A DNA stretch of 64,000 bases from Histoplasma ohiense (Eukaryota > Ascomycota > Eurotiomycetes > Onygenales > Ajellomycetaceae), in assembly GCA_017607445.1 (NCBI GenBank), contig JAEVHH010000003.1, positions 1,426,001 through 1,490,000 on the forward strand, given 5' to 3'. The notes below the pieces were generated by a model. The model saw only the letters and a list, made by a program, of their open reading frames with translations, ran no database searches and was not told where the DNA came from. Shown here piece by piece: positions 36,814 to 45,297 of this stretch. Both the position numbers and the translations under genes were made by a program. Numbering within the stretch: the first letter of the stretch is position 1; each line of letters starts with the position of its first letter.

Positions 36814-39800
36814 TCAGACAACTACAGCGAATGGCCCATCGAAACTAACCTCGCCCGACCTCTGAGCGTCCTCAGATGCCGAAATAGCTTGGTCCAACGC
36901 GTCCGCTGACGTTTCTGACAGTTCATCCTCTGAGGTCTCCGCGATTGAGCTAGCGTAGACAGTCGAATCCTCTTCTGGATCCCTTTGTTTCTTGCGACCC
37001 GATCCACGTGCTGATCGGCCGCCTCGAGTTCGCCCCTGACCGCGTTGCGCCCGCTGTCTACGTCGCAATATCGTACGGCCAGCAACAGTCTCGTCACTTA
37101 TCGGGGCGTGCCGTATGCCCGCCTTTTCCATTTCCTCCCATTCTTTTTTAGTTATTGTCGAGAGGTCCGAGTAAGTGATACCATCTGGTTCGTAAGCGTC
37201 GATGATTTCCCTAACTTCTCTGGGCTTTTCTATCGTAAGCCCTCTTTTCTTCAACGCTGATGATAGTGCTGCAGATGACCACAGCCCATTGGGATCCTCC
37301 GCCTTCGCCTCTACAAGGCGAGAGCCATTTATAAGATTGCGTAGGACCCGTCCCCCTGGTTCTTCCAAAGCGTACGTTCCAAGGGGGTGTGATTTGAGGA
37401 TTTTGTACGGCCCAAACCACCTTGGTTGGAACTTCTCAGGTCCTTCATTTCGTACGAGGACCCAAGTGCCCACAGCGAGGCTCGTTTCTTTCACTAGTGA
37501 GTCTCGTATTCTTTTCGATTGTATGGCGCGGTTGAGCAGTAATTCGTTTGCTTTTGCTCGGGCGTGGCTAACTTCCCTCACTCTTGATTCCACGTCCGCA
37601 ACCGCTACCTCCTCCCCTACCTGCTCCTGCGTATCCCCCGGGATACGCGGATGCACCCCATAGAGCAGGTAGAACGGCGAGCGCTTTGAGACTGCATGCT
37701 GGCGAACTCGCGTTGCGAATAATGCCTGTCCCAGATATTCGTCCCATAACCTCGTGGGCTTCCCCACTAGGTATTTCGTCAGCATGCTGCCTAGTATTCC
37801 GTTTAAGCGTTCGACTTTTCCATTTGTACGAGGGTGATAGGGTGTTGTCGTGCGATGCTTCGTCTGCAACTGTTTGACGAAGTGCCTCACGGCTCCTCCT
37901 ACGAGGTTTGCACCGTTATCTGTCAATATCTCACGGGGCATACCATAATTGATGTAGATATCATCGTGTAGGAATTTAGCAATGATCTCCTCCGTCGCCT
38001 CTGGCACCGCTCGCGCGATTGGCCACCCCGTGGCGTAATCGATTGCTGTTATTATCCAGCGGTTCCCATTTGGCGTTCGTGGCAATACCCCTATGAGATC
38101 TATCCCCCAACGTTCAAACGGTTTAATCGTACCTTCTACCTGATGTTGTGCCCTCTCACGCTCCAATCCTTGCCTTGCGCCCTTTGAGACTTGGCAGTTC
38201 GGGCACTCCTGCGCGTATGCTTGGATATCTTCTTCCATGCTTGGCCAGTACGCTCGACCTTCCAGAACACCCATAAGTCCTGGGCTCCCCAAGTGGCCGA
38301 ACTCCTTGTGCATACGACTTACCAGGTCCCGTCGAAACTGGGGCTCAAGATACGGTGCCTCTGCGTAACCGAGGTCACGGTAAAGCACAACATCCTCCTC
38401 TAACTTCGCAAGCTTGAATTTTGGAAGCATCTCTTCTATTACCTTCGCCAGGCGTTTATCGGCCGATACGCTCCCATCCTTCAAGCGGGCGATCATGGCT
38501 TCCAACCACTCTGCCTCATCACAACCCCTCAGTGCCATTAGTGTGAACTCTCCCTGTGCCGCGTTCGCTGGACCTTCTCCCATGAAGTCAGGTCTACGAC
38601 TTATGGCGTCTGGCACGATAGCGTCCGCCCCCTTTCTGTATTTGATTTGAAGGTCGTACGCCTGGAACTCTGATATCCATCGTGCTAGCCGCTTGGAGGG
38701 TTTGGTTGTCGTTTGCAAATAAATGAGGCTTTCGTGGTCGGTGATCACCGTTGTCGTATGCCCATTGTCGATATATCGATCCCACAGGCCTAGTGCGTGT
38801 TTGATCGCTAGAAGTTCCTTCTCATGCACAGGATAGTTAAGTTCTGCGCCCGACAGCTTTCGGCCATCATACGCTACTGGGTGTAATTTATCATCCTCCC
38901 CCCACTTGCAAGAGGGAGCACCCAATGGCCCATTCTGATGCGTCGGTTTCAATTGTGAAGGGCTTCGTACGATCCGGTTGAACAAGCACTGGAGATGTTG
39001 TCATACGTTCCCTAAGTTCAAGAAAGGCCTCTTCGCAGGAGGCGTTCCAGATGATCGAACGAAATTTCTTCTTGCGAAGCTCAGCGTCTGTCTCCTTAAG
39101 AAGATCTGACAGCGGAGCAGCGATTCGTGCGAAATCCTTTACAAACCTCCTGTAATAGGATGCCAGTCCTAAAAATTGGCGTACGTGGTGTACGTTCCTA
39201 GGCCTTGGCCATTTCGCGATAACTTCTAGTTTTTCGGGGATTGGGCGTATGCGACCCCCTCCCACAAGATGTCCCACGAACTCCAACTCCTTCGTACCAA
39301 ACACACATTTCGATGGTTTGGCGTAGAGCTTGTGCTCTGCCAGAGTTGTGAGCACCTGATCCACATGTTGTAGGTGCTCTTCGTACGAGTTCGAAAAGAT
39401 TAAGATATCGTCAAGGTATACGAGGCACGATCGGCCGTTCTGTTTTGCAAGGATCGTATTCATTATCGTCTGAAAGGTTGCAGGGGCGTTTGTAAGCCCC
39501 ATAGGCATCGCAAGAAATTCAAACTTTCCCCATTGCGTGTTAAACGCTGTTTTGGGCACTGATAGTTCGCCTACGCGAATCTGCCAGTATCCTGCGAGTA
39601 GGTCAATCTTCGTCAAGTATCGGGCATTTCCTACCGTATCTAGTTGTTGTTGGATTCGCGGTAGCGGATATCCATTCTTTACGGTGAGCTTATTGAGCGC
39701 CCGATAGTCGATGCACATACGCCATTCTCCATTTGGCTTCTTAGCGAATAGGACTGGGAAGCCCCACGCGCTGGAGGATGGTCGTATGAGACCCCTCTTC

Positions 39801-40702
39801 AACAACTCCTCTATCTGCCGCTGTAATTCCTCGAGATGCGTTTGTGATAGGGGGTACGCGTTGCGATTTATTGGTTTCGCATCCCCCGTATCGATCTCGT
39901 GGACGAATTCTCTTTCGGGCGGCAGAGAAGGCGGGAGGTCCATTCGGAAGACCTCCTTATGCTTTTCAAGCAGTGCCTTCATACGCGTTTCGTTTTTCGA
40001 ATCTTTCGCGGGCGGCAGTCCTTTTGCCTCAGGTTCTCTTATGATGTATAGGATGCTCTGGGTCGAAGGTTTACGCAGCGCTCGCTTCGCTTGGTGTTGG
40101 GTGATGAGGTTCAAGCCTTCCGTCCCTGGCGCGCGGAACCTGCGCCTCATATCCATGGGTAAGATCGTATGAATTTGGTTCTTACGATCTGTCAACTGCA
40201 TGTGACATGTACGCCAATGGATTCGGGGATCATACTTCTGAAACCAATCAAGCCCCAAGATCAGGTCGTATTCTACGTCCGGGAGCACGCGCGCCCAGAT
40301 GCAGCAAGACCATCCCTCGAAGTGCAAGGGCACCTTTACCCTCGCGGGCGAGATAAGGTAACGATTGTTCGGAAGCTTTACTCGTTTAGGTTCCTCCACC
40401 CGTCGTACGCCAGGCAATCGTTTTAGCATATGATCACCAATGTACTTCGTCGAAGCGCCCGTGTCCAATAACACCTTCGCTGCCACTTCTCTTTTCCGTC
40501 CCAGATATCCTCTATACATCAGTGTATTCAGTCCTACGGCATTCAGATGTTCGTCCGCTTCCTCTCCTGCACTCACCCCCTCATCTCCCTCCTGTTTAGC
40601 CCTCGTAGGATCCAGAGGGTCATCTAACGCAGGCAACTCATCTACTTCGGAGGCCTTTAGTAGTCGATCAGCGAGCGCCTCTGGTCCTGCTGATCCCCCT
40701 AG
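36814..40702 (-). CDS. pol polyprotein of the inner Gypsy element, frame broken once
   Basis: Expressed from gag by -1 frameshift at 40,702. Domains in order: aspartic protease (LLDTGASTKYIG), reverse transcriptase (YLDDILIFS, with FLAMPMGLTNAPATFQ before it), RNase H (ETDASEWAIG, then HPVAYDGRKLSG and VHEKELLAIKHAL), integrase with its zinc-binding segment (CPNCQVSKGARQG) and a DDE core (WGIDLIGVL, DNGANLVGGAVRHF, TTPYHPRTNGKVERLNG). A single-base phase change falls in a run of six G (minus strand) at 38,898-38,903: the protease-RT frame runs into a stop at 38,891 and the RNase H-integrase frame is open through the site. One G fewer restores continuity, so this is a recent lesion or a base-call error. 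The C-terminus has no chromodomain; it ends in an Arg/Gly-rich then Ser/Glu/Asp-rich tail. Confidence 0.9.
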
Positions 40703-40708
40703 TTTTTT
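40666..40708 (-). promoter_or_regulatory. Programmed -1 ribosomal frameshift signal at the gag-pol junction
   Basis: The slippery heptamer A AAA AAC (40,708-40,702, minus strand) is in the exact gag phase (TCA AAA AAC), immediately before the gag TAG. Slipping back one base gives AAA AAA CTA, which enters the open pol frame. Six bases further on, a perfect 7-bp stem, GATCAGC / GCTGATC (40,695-40,689 with 40,672-40,666), closes a 16-base loop. Heptamer, short spacer and stem is the canonical layout. Confidence 0.85.
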
Positions 40709-41976
40709 GACTCCTTCTCTTGGGGGCGATTACGGCAATCCCTTGCGTTATGATTCTGTCGGCCGCAGTGAAAGCACGCTCTGTGTTCGCGACACCAGGC
40801 TACCCACCCTGGCGAATTCTTCTTGGGGGGGTTCGGGGCTCTCGCGATAGCATTGAGGTCGATATCCATCGCGTCCGGGTGTCTTGGTGGTGGAGCGGTG
40901 GGCGTAGGCGTGGGTCTCCTTGCATTCGTCTGCGCCCCCGCCGCTTGCTTTCGCAGCTTGCTCGCTTGTTCCCTCGAGAGTAGTGTTTCGTACGTTTCCT
41001 CCACCGTCTGTGGCTGTGGGTTAAGACACTTCCACTCGGCGTATAGGTCGGTGTCTAAGCCGTGTACGAAGGTTTGTAGACAGAAAGGTGTCGGGAGCTC
41101 TTGATTCATCGCAAGATAACGCAAGCTGAAATGGATGTAGTACGATGCGAGGTCTCCTTCTTGCTTGCATTCTACGAAGCGTTCGTAACGTTTGTCTTTG
41201 GCGTCTAGTTCCTCGAAGTTATGCAGGATCCATCTTGCGAAATCGTCCCACTTCCGTGGTAACCCATGCTTGTCAGGCGCTTCCGCGTTCAACTTCTCAG
41301 CTGTCATCCAAAGGGATCTAGCTTTTCCCTTGAGGATAGATGCTGCGCGCAAGACCTGCTGTAATTCGGTGGGTTGCCGTCCTGTGAGCTCGCGCTCCAT
41401 GCGATAGTGTGAACGCATCTGACCCAACCAGTTGAGAGCGGCGTCGTTCTTACGCTCACCATCAAAGCGTGGCGGGTTAGGTAGGTCGCCTGGCTTGATA
41501 TATTCCGTGATGGTTGGCGTATTCTCAGGGAACGCCGTTCGTGCTGCGTACGCTGGGTCAGGGTCGTTAGATGGGGTGTTGATGTTCGGAGAGTTGGTTA
41601 AGCTACGCGATGGGATCTCGAGCGTTGCTGGACGTTCGGTCTCGAGACGTACGCGCTCCAGCTCTCGGCGCAGGTCAGCCACCTGAGCGTCTCGCTCGTT
41701 TCTGACATTTGCGAGGCTATCTGCAAAGCCCACAGCATCCGCTGCTCGTTGCTGGGCGGCTTCCGCACGCTGACGTTCCTTCTGCGCCTCGAGCTCTGTT
41801 TGGTAAAGATTACGCATTGCCAATATCTCCTCCAACAAGGTGTTGCGGACGAGAAGCTTGTCGTTCTCGGGTGCGAGAGCTGCCGCTCTGCGTACTGCTT
41901 CTCGTAGGCCTTCGGGAACCAGTTGCATTTCATTCGGTTCGGGTACAAGGGATGGGTGTTGGTTGAAGGTGTCCAT
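40699..41976 (-). CDS. gag of the inner Gypsy element
   Basis: Intact 425-residue frame beginning MDTFNQHPSL. It has an N-terminal coiled-coil region (Glu/Arg/Ala-rich, about residues 30-115), then a capsid-like core (NPPRFDGERKNDAALNWLGQ ... WDDFARWILHNFEELD ... FVECKQEGDLASYYIHF) and a C-terminal CCHC zinc knuckle, CFHCGRQNHNARDC, close to the stop codon. It forms the particle and packages RNA. No lesions seen, in contrast to the host chromovirus. Confidence 0.93.
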   Translation of the reverse strand: MDTFNQHPSLVPEPNEMQLVPEGLREAVRRAAALAPENDKLLVRNTLLEEILAMRNLYQTELEAQKERQRAEAAQQRAADAVGFADSLANVRNERDAQVADLRRELERVRLETERPATLEIPSRSLTNSPNINTPSNDPDPAYAARTAFPENTPTITEYIKPGDLPNPPRFDGERKNDAALNWLGQMRSHYRMERELTGRQPTELQQVLRAASILKGKARSLWMTAEKLNAEAPDKHGLPRKWDDFARWILHNFEELDAKDKRYERFVECKQEGDLASYYIHFSLRYLAMNQELPTPFCLQTFVHGLDTDLYAEWKCLNPQPQTVEETYETLLSREQASKLRKQAAGAQTNARRPTPTPTAPPPRHPDAMDIDLNAIARAPNPPKKNSPGWVAWCREHRACFHCGRQNHNARDCRNRPQEKESKN

Positions 41977-42326
41977 GATGGTTATCGTCGGTCGTACGCT
42001 TTTTTCTATGTCTTAAGAATATCGTTTGTAGTTGATTTCTTGTTGGTATCTTCTTGGTCGTACGACTGACTGACTCCTTCTTAAGCTTGCGAGTAGGGTG
42101 GTCCTTTGAACCGTTGTCCACCTCTACACCGCCTTCCTACGCCCTCGGCTCGCCTCACGTATGGCGGTGAGTCGTCTGCTACCAATTTTGCAATCGGAAG
42201 CGTTCCGACTTCACCGCTCATTCGTACGATCGAGCTCTAGAGCGTAGAGATGACCACGCTGGCATGATAACTACGACTCGCGTCGTAGGCGGAATTATCA
42301 CGCCCCCAGGAGCGTATGCTCCCTTC

Positions 42327-42344
42327 GGTTTAGACATGCTACCA
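42327..42344 (-). other. Possible primer-binding site of the inner element
   Basis: Two bases inside the 5' LTR the minus strand reads TGGTAGCATGTCTAAACC. A TGG just after the LTR is what pairing to a tRNA 3' CCA end would need. I cannot assign the tRNA. Confidence 0.4.
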
Positions 42345-42346
42345 GA

Positions 42347-42492
42347 TGTAGTTCAAAGGTTGCTTAAGCTGTTCAAAGCTTCTAAGCTTTGCAGCTCTTC
42401 TTATACGAAATAACTAGTGCAGTAGCGTACGCCATCCTTAATAATAGGGGGTGGCGTACGCCACGGAAGAATAATAAGCCGAAATTACCACA
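42347..42492 (-). repeat. 5' LTR of the inner Gypsy element
   Basis: 146 bp, apparently identical to 34,490-34,635. Followed on the plus strand by the target duplication AGCA. Confidence 0.93.
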
Positions 42493-43009
42493 AGCAAGCT
42501 GAAGAAAGTTCACAAATGAGCAGAAGCTTCAATAATCAGTACTCAGCAAAATTATAAGAATCAAGCAAACATCAGAAGAAGTTCTGCAATTCAATATCAT
42601 ATAGAAGACAAAGTCTGACTGAATCTCAAGAACATAAGAACAGATCATCTCTTGTGTATGCTAGATTATCATCACACTAAGTATACAGTGAAGAAAGTGC
42701 TAGACACACATGATTATCAACTCAACACCTCATCTGATATTCATAACATCTTTCATACAAACCTGCTCCAACCCACAGCTGAGGATTCATTCCCCTCACA
42801 GAGAACCTTCAATTGACAGCCACTCATCATTGTAGAAGAAGACAATGAACTTGAGTGGGAAATCAAAGCAATTCTTGACAATAGAATCAACCACTGCTGC
42901 CATGAATATCTCATCAAATGAGTAGAATACAATCATCCAATCTGGGAATCTGTGTCTGCCTTGAAGGACACTGCCGCCCTCAACATCTACAAGTCCTCAC
43001 TCATTCTGA

Positions 43010-43022
43010 TAGGGGAGGATAA
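43010..43022 (+). other. Polypurine tract of the outer chromovirus
   Basis: AGGGGAGGATAA directly precedes the 3' LTR start TGTGATGAG, as expected for plus-strand priming. It has survived although most of the element is mutated. Confidence 0.7.
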
Positions 43023-43556
43023 TGTGATGAGTTAGCATCTGTTAGTAATTAACTTATGCAACCAACTTCTCTTCTGCATCTGCTTGTTTCTGGCTGTTGT
43101 GATCTCATGTAACTCTTGATGTTCTTTCACTTCATGCTCTGCATTTGTGTAGTTTCTAATGATTCTTCTGTGTAGCTCTTAATGTTCTTCCACTCCATGC
43201 TCTGCACTTGCATAGTCTCTAACAATTCTTCCACATAGCTTCTTATGTTCCTCTACTCTGTGTTCCATGCTTGCATAGTCTCTAACAATTCTTCCACATA
43301 GCTCTCAATGATTCCTCTGCTCCATGTTCCATGCTTGCATAACTTCTAACAATTCTTACACATATCTCTTAATGTTCTTTCACTCTGTGCTTCACTGTGG
43401 AGCAGCTTCTGATATTCTTCCATTCTGAACTTTTCTCTATAAGAACCCTCTTCATACAATCTTTTCTTCTGATTTCCTTTCTCTTTCTTTCCTTAATCAA
43501 TTCATAATCTGTAATTAGGATAGTACCAAATCGTTAATCGAAGTACGCCCATTACA
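43023..43556 (+). repeat. 3' LTR of the outer chromovirus
   Basis: 534 bp, colinear with 29,450-29,983. Many positions that are C in the 5' copy are T here (for example GCACCCG to GCATCTG, CGCTCG to TGCTTG). Followed by CTCTA. Confidence 0.9.
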
Positions 43557-43612
43557 CTCTAATCATATTAAGAATGTCACACACTTTTGTTGAGAAACAT
43601 TTATTGTTGTAA

Positions 43613-44240
43613 ACCTGTGGCACGGCCTGGAGCTTATTGGATAAGCACTGAAAGAGTAGGCTGGCCTTTGGTCCCAGTCCATTTCTTGGCGTGATTCCCA
43701 GTGGGATCAGAATCAGAATGGGGAGTGTAAAGTGACTAGAATTATTGAAATGGAACTAATAAATCTTGATAGTAAAGTGACTGACTATCAAAAATAAGGA
43801 CTGACTATGATTTTGACTGAGGTTTGATCCCATTCTGATGATTATATAATACATATCTAGATATCAATCTGATGATATGATTGGTGGAGATATTACCTCT
43901 ATCTACCAGCTACTGTTGCCAATCTTGCTAAGCTATCCCTTGCTGCTAAGCTAGCCCTCGCTGCTAAACTATCTATCACTGCTAAGCTAGCTATCGCTGC
44001 TAATCTATCTATTACTGCTAATCTATCTATCGCTGCCAATAGGGTAAATCATGGTCCCGTTGGGTCCCATTTTGCAAAATGGGATCAAATGGAATCAGAA
44101 CTGATAATTTATAACTAAAACATGATCTGGGACTAGAATTATATCATGTAAAGTGACTGATTTGATAAACACTATATGAGATCAGAACTAAGATATTTGA
44201 AAATGGAACTGAGGAAAAATTTGGTTCTGATTCTATACAT
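43613..44240 (+). mobile_element. SINE-like, tRNA-derived element (tentative)
   Basis: GAGCTTATTGGATAAGC (about 43,630) resembles a Pol III A box from a tRNA with an Arg-type D arm. GGTCCCAGTCC at 43,670-43,680 matches the B box GGTTCRANNCC at most positions, about 40 bases downstream. No acceptor stem can be paired, so it is not a tRNA gene. The body holds GTAAAGTGACT words repeated three times, an 18-bp minisatellite and a 20-bp palindrome. The 3' limit is set by the start of the inverted chromovirus fragment and is not certain. Confidence 0.35.
43925..44040 (+). repeat. 18-bp minisatellite, about 6 units
   Basis: Units of the form CTGCTAAGCTAGCTATCG with substitutions, within the SINE-like element. 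Confidence 0.75.
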
Positions 44241-44244
44241 GGCC

Positions 44245-45019
44245 ACATGGTCAGTCTATTGTTGATAACTCATTTCAGTGTCTAAAGATATATAATTCTA
44301 AAGAGATAAATACTTATAGACACTTGAGTCTCTCACAAGTGCTGTTCACAGCATTGCAGTACTAAGCTTATCAAGCTTCTTTGTGAATACTATTTACAGT
44401 GTCACAGCTTGTATACACTCAGATCTCTTTGTGAAATATAATTAATTGTATTACAGATATTTAGATACAACAGTCTATATATCTAATAATAGAGCACTCA
44501 GATCTTCTAATATAATGATGCACTTGAATGTAGAAATTAATAACTAGACACTCAGATCTGTAAATGATGCACTCAGTTGTGAAAGCTGATAACAAGATAC
44601 TCAGATCTAAACACAGAAGAATCAATTTGTAATGTAATGAGTGTACTACTGATTAATGAACTAAACACTATTCTAAATACAGATTACAAATTCATTGAAG
44701 AAAGAAAGAGAAAAGAGATCAGAAGAAAAGATTGTATGAAGAGGATTCTTATAGAGAAGAGATTGGAATGGAAGAATATCAGGAACCGCACCACAGTGGA
44801 GTGCAGAGTGGAAGAACATTGAGGGTTATGCAGAGGAATTGTTAGAAACTACACAAGTGTGGAGTGGAATCACAATGAGAATCATTAAGGGTTATGTGGA
44901 AGGAATTGTTAGGAACTACACAAATGCGGAGCGGGGTCGCGATGACAAGGACGAGCGGATGGAGGAGGGGAGTTGGTTGCGTAAGTTAACTAACTACTAA
45001 CAGGTGCTAACCCGTCACA
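44245..45019 (-). mobile_element. Inverted 5' fragment (LTR plus leader) of a second chromovirus copy
   Basis: Read on the minus strand it starts TGTGACGGGTTAGCACCTG at 45,019, runs through a 387-bp LTR (shorter than 534, so internally deleted) to 44,633, and continues TTACAAATTGATTCTTCTGTG into the leader found at 29,984-30,400 of the outer element. It ends near 44,245. No gag is left. It is inverted relative to the outer copy. Some CpG sites survive near 44,930-45,000, so it is less mutated there. Confidence 0.8.
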
Positions 45020-45297
45020 GCATTGAGGCATCATACTGCGACATTCTTGTTCACTGCTTTCATGAATTCTAGCTAATAATGAGGGTTAAAATATAGGCAA
45101 ATCAACCATGGATTTGAGAGAATATGATCTCAATGCGTCCGCGTTGAATGTGAAATTAAAAAGCAAGCATGGAGCGATCTCAATTATGGAATAGTGTGGT
45201 GGCGCAACGCCGGCTTGCTACTAATTAATTGGTAAATACGCTATTTTTAATGAGATCCACTAGCGTTCAAACAGTACGGACGGCACCGAACAGGCCC

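Larger units (their letters stand above)
34490..42492 (-). mobile_element. Young Gypsy retrotransposon nested in the chromovirus, with an antisense accessory gene
   Basis: LTRs of 146 bp (34,490-34,635 and 42,347-42,492) look identical base for base. In element sense (minus strand) they run TGTGGTAATT ... GAACTACA. A 4-bp target duplication, AGCA, flanks them (34,486-34,489 and 42,493-42,496), and removing the element rejoins the chromovirus frame. In element order: a possible primer-binding site beside the 5' LTR, gag (41,976-40,699), pol (40,702-36,814), a convergent antisense gene (36,505-34,914), a polypurine tract (34,644-34,636) and the 3' LTR. Total 8,003 bp. Base composition is GC- and CpG-rich with many CGTACG words, in sharp contrast to its host element. 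Identical LTRs mean a recent insertion. Confidence 0.93.
30420..42995 (+). pseudogene. Degenerate gag-pol of the outer chromovirus, split by the inner element
   Basis: Readable pieces in order: gag from about 30,479 with the CCHC knuckle CIHCNKSEHFTNQC at about 31,260-31,300; protease from 31,510 (MIDSGFLHYTFID); RT at about 32,210-32,900, with the YVDD box decayed to YMNN before ILIFTD, and GFVNAP-like and FIKDF motifs; RNase H at about 33,020-33,200 (LKTDVSDYVVD, NYEIYDKKLLAI); integrase at about 33,600-34,480 (FIVSDRDSQFIS, STAYHSETDEATERM). The frame resumes after the inner element at 42,497 with YHIEDKV and ends in a chromodomain at about 42,853-42,995 (EWEIKAILDNRINH ... NHPIWESVSALKDTAALNIY). 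Stops are almost all TGA where family members have Trp or Arg. Not functional. Confidence 0.88.
29450..43556 (+). mobile_element. Decayed chromodomain Gypsy retrotransposon (chromovirus), outer element
   Basis: Two LTRs of 534 bp each (29,450-29,983 and 43,023-43,556) start TGTGA and end TTACA. They are flanked by the 5-bp target duplication CTCTA (29,445-29,449 and 43,557-43,561). A polypurine tract, AGGGGAGGATAA, lies just before the 3' LTR. Without the inner element the length is about 6.1 kb. Order of remnants: gag with a CCHC knuckle, protease, RT, RNase H, integrase, chromodomain. All frames are riddled with stops, nearly all TGA, and CpG is depleted. The 3' LTR has more C-to-T changes than the 5' LTR. 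It belongs to the same family as the fragments at 9.0 kb and 44.2-45.0 kb. Confidence 0.9.
28905..45297. mobile_element. Probable TIR DNA element that received the other insertions
   Basis: The left end reads TTA-GGGCTAATGGCCTGTTCGGTG and the right end, on the minus strand, TTA-GGGCCTGTTCGGTGCCG. They share GGCCTGTTCGGTG, then a similar CCGT..GTACT..GTT region and GGATCTC, so an imperfect inverted repeat of about 50 bp is likely. TA flanks both ends. After removing the nested insertions about 1.5-2 kb of AT-rich internal DNA remains (28,925-29,449, 43,557-43,612 and 45,020-45,250), with no readable transposase. The superfamily is uncertain: TA flanks allow Tc1/mariner, while the GGGCCTGTTCGG start is also reminiscent of Harbinger/Tourist ends. 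Confidence 0.45.

Noticed and set aside
43625..43700. A functional tRNA gene
   Set aside because: A- and B-box-like words are present but no 7-bp acceptor stem or anticodon arm can be paired around them.
29445..45019. CRISPR array or prokaryotic mobile element
   Set aside because: Introns, LTR retrotransposons and microsatellites mark this as fungal nuclear DNA. The only tandem repeats are micro- and minisatellites without spacers.
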